From positions 1,984,001 to 2,048,000 of the forward strand of contig NZ_JAPPRA010000001.1 in assembly GCF_026672375.1 (NCBI RefSeq): a stretch of 64,000 bases of DNA. Direction: 5' to 3'. Positions 1 through 8,785 of this stretch are shown piece after piece; the first letter of the stretch is position 1, and each line of letters opens with the position of its first letter. The notes under the pieces were generated by a model, which was given only the letters and a program-made list of their open reading frames with translations, was not told the origin of the DNA and did not search any database. The DNA comes from Caulobacter sp. SL161 (lineage in GTDB: Bacteria > Pseudomonadota > Alphaproteobacteria > Caulobacterales > Caulobacteraceae). The position numbers and the translations under genes were made by a program.

Positions 1-1869
1 ACCAAGGGCTCGGGCGCGGTGAAGATCACGCCCGCCCATGACTTCAACGACTTCGGCGTCGGCAAGCGCGCGGGGCTGGAAGCCATCAACATCCTGACGG
101 TCGAGGCCAAGCTGAACGAGGCCGTTCCGGCCGAGTATGTCGGCATGGACCGCTTCGTCGCGCGCAAGGCCATCGTCGCCCGCGCCGAGGAAGAGGGTTG
201 GCTGAAGGAGATCGAGAAGACCAAGCACATGGTCCCGCACGGCGACCGTTCGGGTGTGGTCATCGAGCCCTTCCTGACCGACCAGTGGTACGTCGACGCC
301 AAGACCCTGGCCCAGCCGGCGCTGAAGGCCGTCGAGACCGGCGAGACGGTCTTCGAACCCAAGCACTGGGAAAAGACCTACTTCGAATGGCTGCGTAACA
401 TCGAGCCCTGGTGCGTCTCGCGCCAACTCTGGTGGGGGCACCGCATCCCGGCGTGGTTCGGGCCGGAAGGCTCGATCTTCGTCGAGGAAAGTGAGGAGGC
501 CGCCTACGCCGCCGCGCGCGCGCAGTTCGGCGCTGACGTCCAGCTGACCCAGGACGAAGACGTCCTCGACACCTGGTTCAGCTCGGCGCTTTGGCCGTTC
601 TCGACCCTGGGCTGGCCCGAGAAAACCTCGGACCTGGAGCGTTTCTACCCGACCAGCACCCTGGTCACGGGCTTTGACATCATTTTCTTCTGGGTCGCCC
701 GGATGATGATGATGGGCATACATTTCATGGGTGAGGCCCCGTTCAAGCAGGTGTTCATCAACGCCCTCGTCCGCGACGAGAAGGGCGCCAAGATGAGCAA
801 GTCCAAGGGCAACGTGATGGATCCGCTGATCCTGATCGATGAACTGGGCTGCGACGCGGTGCGCTTCACCCTGACGGCGATGTCGGGCCAGGCGCGCGAC
901 ATCAAGCTCTCCAAGCAGCGGATCGAGGGCTATCGCAACTTCGGCACCAAGCTGTGGAACGCCTCGCGCTTTGCTCAGATGAACGAGTGCGTCCGCGTCG
1001 AGGGCTTCGATCCCGCGACGGTGGAGCAGCCGATCAACAAGTGGATCCGCGGCGAGACGGTCAAGACCGTCGCCGAGGTCACCAAGGCCCTGGAATCCCC
1101 GTCGTTCGACGAGGCGGCGAGCGCGCTCTATCGCTTTGTCTGGAACGTGTTCTGCGACTGGTACCTGGAGCTGGCCAAGCCGATCCTGAACGGCGATGAC
1201 GCCGCCGCCAAGGCCGAGACCCGCGCCACGGCGGCCTGGGCGCTGGATGTGATCCTCAAGCTCCTGCACCCGGTGATGCCGTTCATCACCGAGGAGCTGT
1301 GGGAGAAGACGGCCGAGTTCGGCCCGGCCCGCGAGTCCATGCTGATCTCGGCGAAGTGGCCCGAGCTTCCCGCCGACTGGATCGACGCCGAGGCCGAGGC
1401 TGAGATCGGCTGGCTGGTCGAGACCGTGGGCGAGATCCGCTCGATCCGCGCCGAGATGAACGTGCCGCCGTCGGCCAAGCCGGCGCTCAGCGTCGTCGGC
1501 GCCGGCGCTGAGACCAAGGCCCGTCTGGCCCGTCACCGCGACCTGCTGCTGACCCTGGCGCGCCTCGACAGCGTCCGTGAAGCCGACGCTGCGCCGGCCG
1601 GCTCTGCGCCGGTGGTGATGGGCGAAGCGACCGGCGCCCTGGGCGTGGCCGAGTTCATTGACATCGCCGCCGAAAAGGCGCGCCTGACCAAGGACATCGC
1701 CGGCCACGCCGGCGAGATCGAGAAGGTCAACAAGAAGCTCGGCAATCCCGACTTCCTGGCGCGCGCCAAGGAGGAGGTGGTCGAAGAGAACCGCGAGCGT
1801 CTGGCTGAGGCGGAAGCCGCCAAGGCCAAGCTTGAAGCGGCCTTGAGCCGCCTGGAATCGGTCGGCTAA
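1..1869 (+). CDS. valS: Valyl-tRNA synthetase, C-terminal part (5' end outside window)
   Basis: Class I aminoacyl-tRNA synthetase charging tRNA-Val in the cytosol. The reading frame is open from base 1, so the gene is cut by the window edge and the N-terminal HIGH motif is missing. The visible part begins in the CP1 editing domain (ITPAHDFNDFGVGKR). It continues through the catalytic core with KMSKSKGN at about 790-813 and the anticodon-binding helical domain. It ends in an Arg/Glu/Ala-rich coiled coil (about the last 70 residues) that in ValRS contacts tRNA. A strong terminator follows 22 bp after the stop, so this is the end of its transcript. Family assignment is certain; only the start is unknown. 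Confidence 0.97.
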   Translation, partial: TKGSGAVKITPAHDFNDFGVGKRAGLEAINILTVEAKLNEAVPAEYVGMDRFVARKAIVARAEEEGWLKEIEKTKHMVPHGDRSGVVIEPFLTDQWYVDAKTLAQPALKAVETGETVFEPKHWEKTYFEWLRNIEPWCVSRQLWWGHRIPAWFGPEGSIFVEESEEAAYAAARAQFGADVQLTQDEDVLDTWFSSALWPFSTLGWPEKTSDLERFYPTSTLVTGFDIIFFWVARMMMMGIHFMGEAPFKQVFINALVRDEKGAKMSKSKGNVMDPLILIDELGCDAVRFTLTAMSGQARDIKLSKQRIEGYRNFGTKLWNASRFAQMNECVRVEGFDPATVEQPINKWIRGETVKTVAEVTKALESPSFDEAASALYRFVWNVFCDWYLELAKPILNGDDAAAKAETRATAAWALDVILKLLHPVMPFITEELWEKTAEFGPARESMLISAKWPELPADWIDAEAEAEIGWLVETVGEIRSIRAEMNVPPSAKPALSVVGAGAETKARLARHRDLLLTLARLDSVREADAAPAGSAPVVMGEATGALGVAEFIDIAAEKARLTKDIAGHAGEIEKVNKKLGNPDFLARAKEEVVEENRERLAEAEAAKAKLEAALSRLESVG

Positions 1870-1891
1870 CCGGACGCTCGATCAAGGAGCC

Positions 1892-1926
1892 AGGGCGGCG
1901 TCTCACCTGAGACGTCGCCCTTTTTC
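1892..1926 (+). terminator. Rho-independent terminator after valS
   Basis: A 13-bp stem (AGGGCGGCGTCTC pairing with GAGACGTCGCCCT, one G-U pair), a 4-base loop and a T-run follow directly on the valS stop codon. Confidence 0.85.
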
Positions 1927-2088
1927 TTGGCGCCCTGAAGCGGCGCGGCGACCGCAGCTTTCACTTCTAACTTATCAATGTTCTCCTAGGGTCAAACGGA
2001 CGTTTGCATCCCGCCTGCGGCTGTGCTCTCTGGTCACTGAACGCGCTCAGCAAACAAGGCGCGACACGATACCGGGAGAGTAAGCATC

Positions 2089-3840
2089 ATGACCCAGGCC
2101 GCCCCCGCGCCCGTTCCGTGGCCCGCCATGTCCGTCCAGCAGGCCTATGCGCTGATCACACAGCCTGGGACCCCGGGCGAGATGGAAGAGGTCGAGATCC
2201 GGGGTGTGAAGACCCGGGTCTGGAAGAACGCGCCGCCGACCCTGCGCGAGACCCTGCTGATGGGCCGCTCCCACGGCGACAAGATCTTCCTGGTCCACGA
2301 AGATGAGCGGGTCTCCTTCGAGGCCTTCTATCGCGCTGTCACGCATATGGCGGCGGAACTGGAATCGTTCGGCGTCCAGAAGGGCGATCGCGTCGCCATC
2401 GTCATGCGCAACCTGCCGGAATGGCCTGTGGCCTTCTACGGCGCGCTGGCTGTGGGCGCCATCGTCACGCCGCTGAACGCCTGGTGGACGGGGCCGGAAC
2501 TGGAGTACGGCCTGGTCGATTCCGGCGCCAAGGTCGCGATCGTCGATGTCGAGCGTTACGAGCGCATGGGCGAGCACCTGCATAACTGTCCGGATCTCCA
2601 GCGCGTCTATGTCAGCCGCGCCAAGGAGGAGATCACCCATCCGTACGTGATCCCCCTGGAGTCCAAGATCGGCTGCGCGAACGACTGGGCCAAGCTCGAC
2701 GAGAAGCCGCTGCCGACTGTGGCGATCACGGCCGATGACGACGCCACCATCTTCTACACCTCGGGCACGACGGGTAAGCCGAAGGGCGCCATCGCGACCC
2801 ACCGCAACATCAACAGCAACATCTTCGCCGCCGCCGCCGCCGGGGCGCGCGCCTTCCTGCGCCGGGGCGAGGCGCCACCCCAGCCCGATCCCAGCCTGCC
2901 GCAGAAGGGCGCGCTGATCTCGGTGCCGTTCTTCCACGCCACGGGCTGCTTCGCGGTGCTGAATCCGTCGCTGTTCGGCGGGGCCAAGCTGGCCATGATC
3001 CGCAAGTGGGATCCCGACAAGGCCATGCAGCTGATCCAGGATGAGCGCCTGACCTCGATAGGTGGCGTGCCGACCATCGCCTGGCAGATCATCGAGCACC
3101 CGAACCGTGAAAAGTACGACCTCTCCTCGATCGAGGCGGTGGCGTACGGCGGCGCGCCCTCGGCGCCGGAGCTGGTGCGCAAGATCAAGGAGATCTGGCC
3201 CAAGTCCTCGCCGGGCAATGGCTGGGGCATGACCGAAACCTCGGCGACGGCGACCAGCAACTCGGCCGAGGACTATGAAAACCGTCCCGACAGCTGCGGC
3301 CCCGCCGTGCCGGTCACCGACCTGAAGATCATGACGGTCGAGGCGCCGTATCGCGAGCTGCCGATCGGCGAGGTCGGCGAGCTGTGGTGCAAGGGGCCTC
3401 AGGTCGTGCGCGGCTATTGGAACAAGCCGGAAGCCACCGCCCAGACCTTCGTCGATGGCTGGGTGCGGACGGGCGATCTGGCCCGCCTGGACGCTGAAGG
3501 CTTCTGCTTCATCATCGACCGCGCCAAGGACATGCTGATCCGCGGCGGCGAGAACATCTACTGCATCGAGGTCGAGAACTGCCTCTATGACCACCCGGCT
3601 GTCATGGACGCCGCCCTGGTCGGTATTCCGCACAAGACCCTGGGCGAAGAGCCTGCCGCCGTCGTCACCCTGAAGCCGGGTGCGGAAGCTACGGAGGCCG
3701 AGCTCCGCGCCTTCGTCGCCGATCGCTTGGCGGCCTTCAAGGTGCCGGTGAAGGTCGTTTTCTGGCCCGAGACCTTGCCGCGCAATGCCAATGGCAAGAT
3801 CATGAAGAACGAACTCAAGAAGGTGTTCGTGGAGGGGTAG
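2089..3840 (+). CDS. Class I adenylate-forming acyl-CoA synthetase
   Basis: 583-residue AMP-dependent synthetase/ligase that activates a carboxylic acid, probably a medium or long fatty acid, to acyl-CoA through an acyl-AMP. The P-loop-like motif YTSGTTGKPKGA lies near residues 223-234, the A5 motif GWGMTETSA near 378, and WVRTGDLARLD near 458. The C-terminal NGKIMKNELKK holds the catalytic lysine near residue 575. ATG has the leader GGGAGAGTAAGCATC just upstream. The stop is 4 bp from the next ATG, suggesting a two-gene transcript. An extended stretch around residues 245-265 (rich in Ala, Arg, Pro) interrupts the usual core. Substrate cannot be read from sequence. Confidence 0.9.
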   Translation: MTQAAPAPVPWPAMSVQQAYALITQPGTPGEMEEVEIRGVKTRVWKNAPPTLRETLLMGRSHGDKIFLVHEDERVSFEAFYRAVTHMAAELESFGVQKGDRVAIVMRNLPEWPVAFYGALAVGAIVTPLNAWWTGPELEYGLVDSGAKVAIVDVERYERMGEHLHNCPDLQRVYVSRAKEEITHPYVIPLESKIGCANDWAKLDEKPLPTVAITADDDATIFYTSGTTGKPKGAIATHRNINSNIFAAAAAGARAFLRRGEAPPQPDPSLPQKGALISVPFFHATGCFAVLNPSLFGGAKLAMIRKWDPDKAMQLIQDERLTSIGGVPTIAWQIIEHPNREKYDLSSIEAVAYGGAPSAPELVRKIKEIWPKSSPGNGWGMTETSATATSNSAEDYENRPDSCGPAVPVTDLKIMTVEAPYRELPIGEVGELWCKGPQVVRGYWNKPEATAQTFVDGWVRTGDLARLDAEGFCFIIDRAKDMLIRGGENIYCIEVENCLYDHPAVMDAALVGIPHKTLGEEPAAVVTLKPGAEATEAELRAFVADRLAAFKVPVKVVFWPETLPRNANGKIMKNELKKVFVEG

Positions 3841-3844
3841 GACG

Positions 3845-4207
3845 ATGGTCCAGTCCAGGGCGGCGAACGTCGACGACTTCATGCAAGAGGTCGCGCCCGA
3901 ACGCCGCCCGGCTCTGGAGCGCTTGCGCGCCCTTTGCCTTGAGCGCTTCGGCGCCGACAGCGAGATGATGGCCTTCGGCATGCCGGCCTATGGCGATCCG
4001 AAGTCCCCCCTCGTGGCCTTCAACAGTCAGAAACAACACATCGCCGTCTATCCCGGCCGAGCGGCCCTCGACGCCTTCGCCGAACGCCTGGCCGGTATCG
4101 ATCGGGGCGGGGGCTGCGTACGCTGGAAAAAGCCCGACAAGATCGATTTCGACCTTCTGGCGGACATTCTGGATCATGTCCGTGACACGGGGCGGGGCGG
4201 CTGCTGA
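3845..4207 (+). CDS. DUF1801 (YdhG-like) domain protein
   Basis: 120-residue cytosolic protein of the DUF1801/YdhG family. Family hallmarks seen are the N-terminal helical segment with PERRPALERLR, the core FGMPAYGDPKSPLVAF followed by KQHIAVYPG, and the C-terminal KIDFDLLADILDHV. Some relatives are called iron-chaperone-like by structural similarity to frataxin, but the function is not established. It follows the acyl-CoA synthetase by 4 bp and is probably co-transcribed. The next gene converges on it across a shared terminator. Confidence 0.8.
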   Translation: MVQSRAANVDDFMQEVAPERRPALERLRALCLERFGADSEMMAFGMPAYGDPKSPLVAFNSQKQHIAVYPGRAALDAFAERLAGIDRGGGCVRWKKPDKIDFDLLADILDHVRDTGRGGC

Positions 4208-4236
4208 GCGGGCTTTCGGCGTCACGGGAAAGACAA

Positions 4237-4268
4237 AAGGAGCGCCCGGCTATCGCTAGGCGCTCCTT
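4237..4268. terminator. Bidirectional terminator between convergent genes
   Basis: Perfect 10-bp stem AAGGAGCGCC / GGCGCTCCTT with a 12-base loop. It is preceded by AAAA and followed by CTTTG, so it can act for the DUF1801 gene and the oppositely oriented amidase. Confidence 0.75.
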
Positions 4269-4300
4269 CTTTGTGTCCGTCAGATGATCTCTGACTCGGC

Positions 4301-5788
4301 TTAAGCGCTCACCGGCGGCTTGCGGTGCGCCCAGGGCGCGGCGGCCTCAAGCTGGTAGGCGAGGGCGAACAGGGTCGCCTCATCGCCCGCGCGACCGGCG
4401 AACTGCACGCCGACCGGCAGACCATCGGCCGTCCAATGCAGCGGCACGCTCATGGCCGGGGCGCCGGCCACGTTCTGCACCGGGGTGTAGCCGACATAGG
4501 CCAACAGGCGCGCTTGCAGTTCCTCGAACGGCACCCAGCCGGCCACATAGCCCAGCTCCACCGGCGGCTTGCCCAGCACCGGCGACAGGATGACGTCGTA
4601 CTGGGTCAGCCAGGTGTCATAGGCCTTGATGGTGGCGTTCAGGCGCTCCATGGCCGCCTGCAGCGCGCCTTGCGGCAGGGTGTTGACCAATTCGGCCATG
4701 CCCAGGCTGAAGGGTTCCAGCACATTGGCGTCGGGCTTGCGGCCCATGGCCTTGCCGATACCCGCCACCAACTCGGCCGCGCCGCTGGCCCACAGCACAG
4801 TGAAGTCCTGGCCGAACTGATTGCCGTCCATGGGCCAGTTGGTCGACTCGACCCGGTGGCCTAGATCCTTCAGCAGCTTGGCGGCGTTGTTGACGGCGGC
4901 CTGCACCTCGGGATGCGGCGTCAGGCCAGTGCCGGTGTTCATCACCAGGCCGACCTTGAGCTTCCGCTTCAGCGGGGCGGTGACCACGCCGACCGGTTTG
5001 AACGCCGCGCCCGCGTCGGTGCGTTCCGAGGCGGCGAACAGGGCGGCTGAGTCGCGGACGCTGTGGGAGACACAGTGCGACACCGACAGGTCGATCCCGC
5101 GGCTGGTCGGACGGTTGGGGATCATCCGGCCGCGCGAAGGCTTCATGCCAAAGAGGCCGCAATTGGCGGCGGGAATGCGGATCGAGCCGCCGCCGTCGCT
5201 GGCGTGGGCGATCGTCACCATGCCCGAGGCGGTGGCGGCTGCAGCGCCGCCGGAAGAGCCGCCGGACGAGTGTTTGACGTTCCAGGGGTTTCGGGTGGGC
5301 AGGAAGCCCATCGGTTCGGTCGTCGGCAGGAAGCCGTACTCCGGTGTCGACGACTTGCCGATCGTGACGAAGCCGGCGGCGTCGAACGCATCGACATAGG
5401 GCGTCTGTTCGGTGTCGGGCTTGGCGCCGAGGGTCGCCCGGGTGCCGTAGCGGGTGCGTACGCCCTTGTAGGCGTCCAGATCCTTGACCAGGAAGGGCAC
5501 CCCGGCGAAGGGGCCCGTCAGTTGGCCGCTCCTTGCCTTGGCGAGCGCCCGTTCAAAGTCTGAGTCGACGACGGCCTGGACGTGCGGTTGCAGGGTCTCG
5601 ACCTTGCGGATGGCCTCCTCGACGGCTTCGGCGGCGCTGATCTCCTTGCGGCGAATGCGGCCGGCGATCTCGGTCGCGTCCGGGGTCCAGGGCGCGGGGG
5701 CGGCGGACGACTTGGGCTTGGCGAAGGCCGAGGGCGCGGCGGCGATGGCGGCAGAGGCGGCCATCAGGCCACGGCGGCTGAAACGCAT
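4301..5788 (-). CDS. Tat-exported amidase (amidase signature family)
   Basis: 495-residue amidase-signature enzyme that hydrolyses an amide bond via a Ser-cisSer-Lys triad. I read K102 (VPFLVKDLD), S178 (HSSGGSSGGAAAA) and S202 (DGGGSIRIPA); the 24-residue spacing of the two serines matches the family. The start at 5788 is chosen because GGGAGGAAAT lies just upstream and the protein then opens with a twin-arginine signal (SRRGLM followed by an Ala-rich core ending SAFA). A frame 26 codons longer lacks these features. Periplasmic location is inferred. The substrate is unknown; it is not a GatA-type protein in an obvious gat context. Confidence 0.88.
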   Translation of the reverse strand: MRFSRRGLMAASAAIAAAPSAFAKPKSSAAPAPWTPDATEIAGRIRRKEISAAEAVEEAIRKVETLQPHVQAVVDSDFERALAKARSGQLTGPFAGVPFLVKDLDAYKGVRTRYGTRATLGAKPDTEQTPYVDAFDAAGFVTIGKSSTPEYGFLPTTEPMGFLPTRNPWNVKHSSGGSSGGAAAATASGMVTIAHASDGGGSIRIPAANCGLFGMKPSRGRMIPNRPTSRGIDLSVSHCVSHSVRDSAALFAASERTDAGAAFKPVGVVTAPLKRKLKVGLVMNTGTGLTPHPEVQAAVNNAAKLLKDLGHRVESTNWPMDGNQFGQDFTVLWASGAAELVAGIGKAMGRKPDANVLEPFSLGMAELVNTLPQGALQAAMERLNATIKAYDTWLTQYDVILSPVLGKPPVELGYVAGWVPFEELQARLLAYVGYTPVQNVAGAPAMSVPLHWTADGLPVGVQFAGRAGDEATLFALAYQLEAAAPWAHRKPPVSA

Positions 5789-5908
5789 GGATTTCCTCCC
5801 AACAGGACCGACATCTTCGCGCCGGTGATCGCCGTTCAGTTGACCCCGAAGAGACCTGCGCCGCAAGCCTGTGCTAGAGCCCTGCTTCGAGTTTTCGGGG
5901 AAGAGGCC

Positions 5909-6640
5909 TTGGCCAGAAAGCGTATCGACCAGCTGCTTGTCGACCGGGGCGTCTTCGACAGCCGCGCCAAGGCGCGCGCGGCGATCGAGGCGGGTCGTGT
6001 GTCGGTGGCGGGACGGGTTGTCGCCAAGCCGTCAGAGTCCATCGATGAGGACGCCGAGATCGCCGCCGAGGCCGCCCATCCCTGGGTGGGGCGTGGCGCG
6101 CTGAAGCTGGTCCATGCGCTTGATACGTGGCCCATTGCTGTCGAAGGACGGGTCGCCATTGACGTTGGCGCTTCGACGGGAGGCTTTACCGAGGTGCTCT
6201 TGTCGCGGGGAGCCGCATTCGTGTTCGCGGTCGATGTCGGACGCGATCAACTGCACCCCAGTCTCAGGGCCAGTGACAGGGTGGCGGATCTTTCGGGAGT
6301 GGACGCGCGGAGTCTCGATGACGATCGGATCGCCCAACCGCCGGGCTTGATCGTCAGCGACGTCAGTTTCATCTCGCTCACCAAGGCTCTGCCGGCGGCG
6401 CTCGATCTGGCGACTCGGGGCGCTGAATTGGTTGCGCTCATCAAGCCCCAGTTCGAGGCGGGGCGCGAGCACGTCGGCAAGGGCGGGCTGGTGAAGGACC
6501 CCGAGGTGATCGCGCGCGTCGAGCAGCAGATCGTCGACTTTCTCGAGGCGGTGGGCTGGTCGGTGAACGGCCTAGCCGAAAGTCCGATCACGGGGGGAGA
6601 AGGGCAGGTCGAGCGACTGGTCTGGGCGACCAAGCGCTGA
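5909..6640 (+). CDS. tlyA: TlyA-family rRNA 2'-O-methyltransferase / hemolysin A-like
   Basis: 243-residue protein with an N-terminal S4 RNA-binding domain (residues 3-65, ARKRIDQLLVDRGVFDSRAKA) and an FtsJ-like Rossmann methyltransferase (motif I IDVGASTGGFTEVLL near residue 84). The later catalytic-type segments are VSDVSFISL and LIKPQFEAGREHVGKGG. TlyA proteins methylate ribosomal RNA in the cytosol; the hemolysin name is historical. The proposed start is TTG with GGGGAAGAGG just upstream. It gives the usual family length and starts right at the S4 domain. The gene is divergent from the amidase and ends at a shared hairpin. Confidence 0.87.
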   Translation: MARKRIDQLLVDRGVFDSRAKARAAIEAGRVSVAGRVVAKPSESIDEDAEIAAEAAHPWVGRGALKLVHALDTWPIAVEGRVAIDVGASTGGFTEVLLSRGAAFVFAVDVGRDQLHPSLRASDRVADLSGVDARSLDDDRIAQPPGLIVSDVSFISLTKALPAALDLATRGAELVALIKPQFEAGREHVGKGGLVKDPEVIARVEQQIVDFLEAVGWSVNGLAESPITGGEGQVERLVWATKR

Positions 6641-6656
6641 CCGATCGCCAAACGAA

Positions 6657-6682
6657 ATCGGCCGCCCTGCGGGGCGGCCGAT
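6657..6682. terminator. Hairpin terminator between convergent genes
   Basis: Perfect 11-bp stem ATCGGCCGCCC / GGGCGGCCGAT with a TGCG loop lies between the tlyA-like gene and the glycine-zipper gene. There is only a weak T-run on each side. Confidence 0.6.
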
Positions 6683-6707
6683 CGTCTTCCACAAGCGTTG
6701 GTCGATA

Positions 6708-7349
6708 TCAGTCGACGACCTGGTACTTGCCATTGGAGTCCGGGCAAACGCGCACGAAGCGCTTCTGGACGCGGCCGTCCGGCAGATAGATCGGGCTCTC
6801 GGCCAGGGTGCAGCCATTGGCGTCGGCGCGCGAGCGGTTGTCGACCTGATAGCCGTCATAGCGCTCGTAGCTGCGCTCATAGCTACGGTCGTAATAGGCG
6901 TCGCGAGCGGCGTCCCGGCGCGCGTCGTCATAGCCGCCCGAACGATAGGTCTGGCTTTCGTAGTAGCCGTTTTGGGCCGTCCGCGGTTGCGGGGTGCGGC
7001 CCGGCGTGCAGGCGGCCGAGTTCTTGCCGATACTGGAGCCGATGACCGCGCCGAGCAGGCCGCCCAGCACCGCGCCCTCGGTCTTGGCGCCGCGGGCGGC
7101 CACGCCGCTGCCGATCGCCGCACCGATCCCGGCGCCGGCCAGGCCACCGCCCGTGCCGCGCTGGGTCGTCGAGCGCTGGCAAGGGTCGTAGTAGTAGCCT
7201 TGGCGATCATAGGCGCCGCCATGGCTCTGCGCGCCGTAAGCCTGGGCCGAGGCCAGGGTCGGAGTCAGCACACCGCAGACAAGGGCGGCGGTCACGCCCA
7301 GAACGGTCTTCATCTTGGAGGTCCTGCTCTTGTTCGCGGTCATGCTCAT
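6708..7349 (-). CDS. Exported glycine-zipper (2TM) envelope protein
   Basis: 213-residue predicted exported protein. A signal peptide (core VLGVTAALVCGVLTPTLASAQA) is followed by a Gly/Tyr-rich stretch and a glycine-zipper segment (GGGLAGAGIGAAIGSGVAARG and AVLGGLLGAVIGSSIGKN). A Tyr/Arg/Asp-rich tail comes next, and the C-terminus reads RVQKRFVRVCPDSNGKYQ. Glycine-zipper 2TM proteins are usually anchored in the outer membrane or periplasm; the function here is unknown. Three in-frame ATGs (7349, 7343, 7313) all allow a signal peptide and none has a clear ribosome site. 7349 is kept because the upstream AAAGACAGG is the best available. Confidence 0.72.
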   Translation of the reverse strand: MSMTANKSRTSKMKTVLGVTAALVCGVLTPTLASAQAYGAQSHGGAYDRQGYYYDPCQRSTTQRGTGGGLAGAGIGAAIGSGVAARGAKTEGAVLGGLLGAVIGSSIGKNSAACTPGRTPQPRTAQNGYYESQTYRSGGYDDARRDAARDAYYDRSYERSYERYDGYQVDNRSRADANGCTLAESPIYLPDGRVQKRFVRVCPDSNGKYQVVD

Positions 7350-7531
7350 GGGGGAACCTGTCTTTCTTGAGGCCGCCGTCGCTTTTGACGTGCGCCCTGG
7401 CTCATCCGTTGAGGCTCTTTTTGACCCAGCCAACATGAATGGAGCCTGACAGACTTCGGCTGTTTGACGCCGGACGCACAAAAACTGCTGCAGCGCGCGC
7501 CCTGGCCTGGGTTTTGGGGTATGGACGGCGC

Positions 7532-8779
7532 ATGCAAGATTTGACGATCAACGCCGTCGGCGCCCAGGGCGACGGCCTCGCGCGCACCGCCGACGGCAAG
7601 CCGGCCTTTGTTCCCCTGACCCTGCCGGGCGAGGTGGTCCGCGCCAAGATGGATGGCGCGCGGGGCGAGGTCGTCGAGATCCTGGCGGCAAGCCAAGAAC
7701 GGGTTTCGCCGGTGTGCCGCCACTACGGGGTCTGCGGCGGTTGCGCGCTACAGCACTGGGCGGCCGAGCCCTATCGCGCCTGGAAGGCCGAACAGGTTCG
7801 GTTGCAGCTGTCGATGGAAGGTTTGGAGACCGAGATCCTGCCGACCTTCGCCGCGCCGGCGTCGTCGCGTCGTCGCGTCGCGCTGCACGCGCGCAAAGGC
7901 GGCAAGGGGCAGGGCGTGCGCTTGGGGTTCAAGGAGCGACGCTCGTGGAACCTCGTGTCGATCGAAGAGTGTCCCGTCACCGATCCGCGTCTCGTGGCGG
8001 CGCTGCCGGCCCTGGCGCGTTTGGCTGAACCCTTCCTGGAGCATCCGAAGTCGGCGCCGACCCTCCATGTCACGCTCACCGCCACGGGCCTCGACATCGA
8101 CATCACCGGCGTCGAGCGGAAGAGTGGTGGGCTGTCGGCCGACGCCCGGATGCGCGCGGCCATGGCGGCGGGCGAGGGCGACTTCGCGCGGGTCACCCTG
8201 GCCGGTGAAACGATCTACGGCGCGCGCCAGCCCTTGGTGAAGCTTGGGCAGGCTGTGGTCGCCCTGCCGCCCGGAAGCTTTTTGCAGGCCGTTCCGGCCG
8301 CCGAGAAGGCGATGGTCGAGCTGGCGTTGGCCGAGGCCCAGGGCGCGAGCCGCGTTGCGGATCTCTACTGCGGCGTCGGCACCTTCACCTTCCCGCTGGC
8401 CGAGGTGGCCCAGGTGTACGCCGCGGAGATGAGCGCGCCGGCCATCACGGCGCTGAAGGCGGCGATCGGCGGGGCGCCGGGGCTCAAGCCGATCACCGCC
8501 GAGGCCCGCGACCTCATCCGCCGTCCCATGCTCAGCGCCGAACTGGCCAAGACCGATGTCGTGGTCATCGACCCGCCGAGGGCCGGGGCGGCCGAACAGA
8601 CGGCGGAGATCGCCAAGTCCAAGGTCGCCAAGGTGGTGGGGGTTTCGTGCAATCCACAGACCTTCGCCAAGGACGCACGGGTGCTGGTCGACGCCGGCTT
8701 CAAGCTTGTGAGGGTGACGCCGGTGGACCAGTTCGTCTGGTCGCCGCATATTGAACTGGTCGGAGTCTTCACCCGGTAG
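7532..8779 (+). CDS. TRAM-domain 23S rRNA (uracil-C5)-methyltransferase (RlmD/RumA-like)
   Basis: 415-residue SAM-dependent RNA methyltransferase. An N-terminal TRAM domain (about residues 1-55) is followed by a [4Fe-4S] site with C62, C68, C71 (VCRHYGVCGGC) and a fourth cysteine in EECPVTD. The Rossmann core has motif I ADLYCGVGTFTFPLA, the DPPRAGA motif and the nucleophile loop VSCNPQTFAKDA. This order matches RlmD/RumA, which make m5U in 23S rRNA; a tRNA target (TrmA-like) is less likely because TRAM and the iron-sulfur site are present. Start chosen at the ATG just before the TRAM domain. It is followed 6 bp later by another methyltransferase gene. Confidence 0.88.
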   Translation: MQDLTINAVGAQGDGLARTADGKPAFVPLTLPGEVVRAKMDGARGEVVEILAASQERVSPVCRHYGVCGGCALQHWAAEPYRAWKAEQVRLQLSMEGLETEILPTFAAPASSRRRVALHARKGGKGQGVRLGFKERRSWNLVSIEECPVTDPRLVAALPALARLAEPFLEHPKSAPTLHVTLTATGLDIDITGVERKSGGLSADARMRAAMAAGEGDFARVTLAGETIYGARQPLVKLGQAVVALPPGSFLQAVPAAEKAMVELALAEAQGASRVADLYCGVGTFTFPLAEVAQVYAAEMSAPAITALKAAIGGAPGLKPITAEARDLIRRPMLSAELAKTDVVVIDPPRAGAAEQTAEIAKSKVAKVVGVSCNPQTFAKDARVLVDAGFKLVRVTPVDQFVWSPHIELVGVFTR

Positions 8780-8785
8780 GGGGCG

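Noticed and set aside
2047..3981. 644-codon open frame on the minus strand opposite the acyl-CoA synthetase gene
   Set aside because: Its translation is Arg/Gly/His/Asp-rich low-complexity sequence with no motif, an antisense shadow of a GC-rich gene whose plus-strand product has full family motifs.
5789..5866. 26-codon N-terminal extension of the amidase
   Set aside because: It would place the Tat signal internally and ignores the GGGAGGAAAT site just before 5788.
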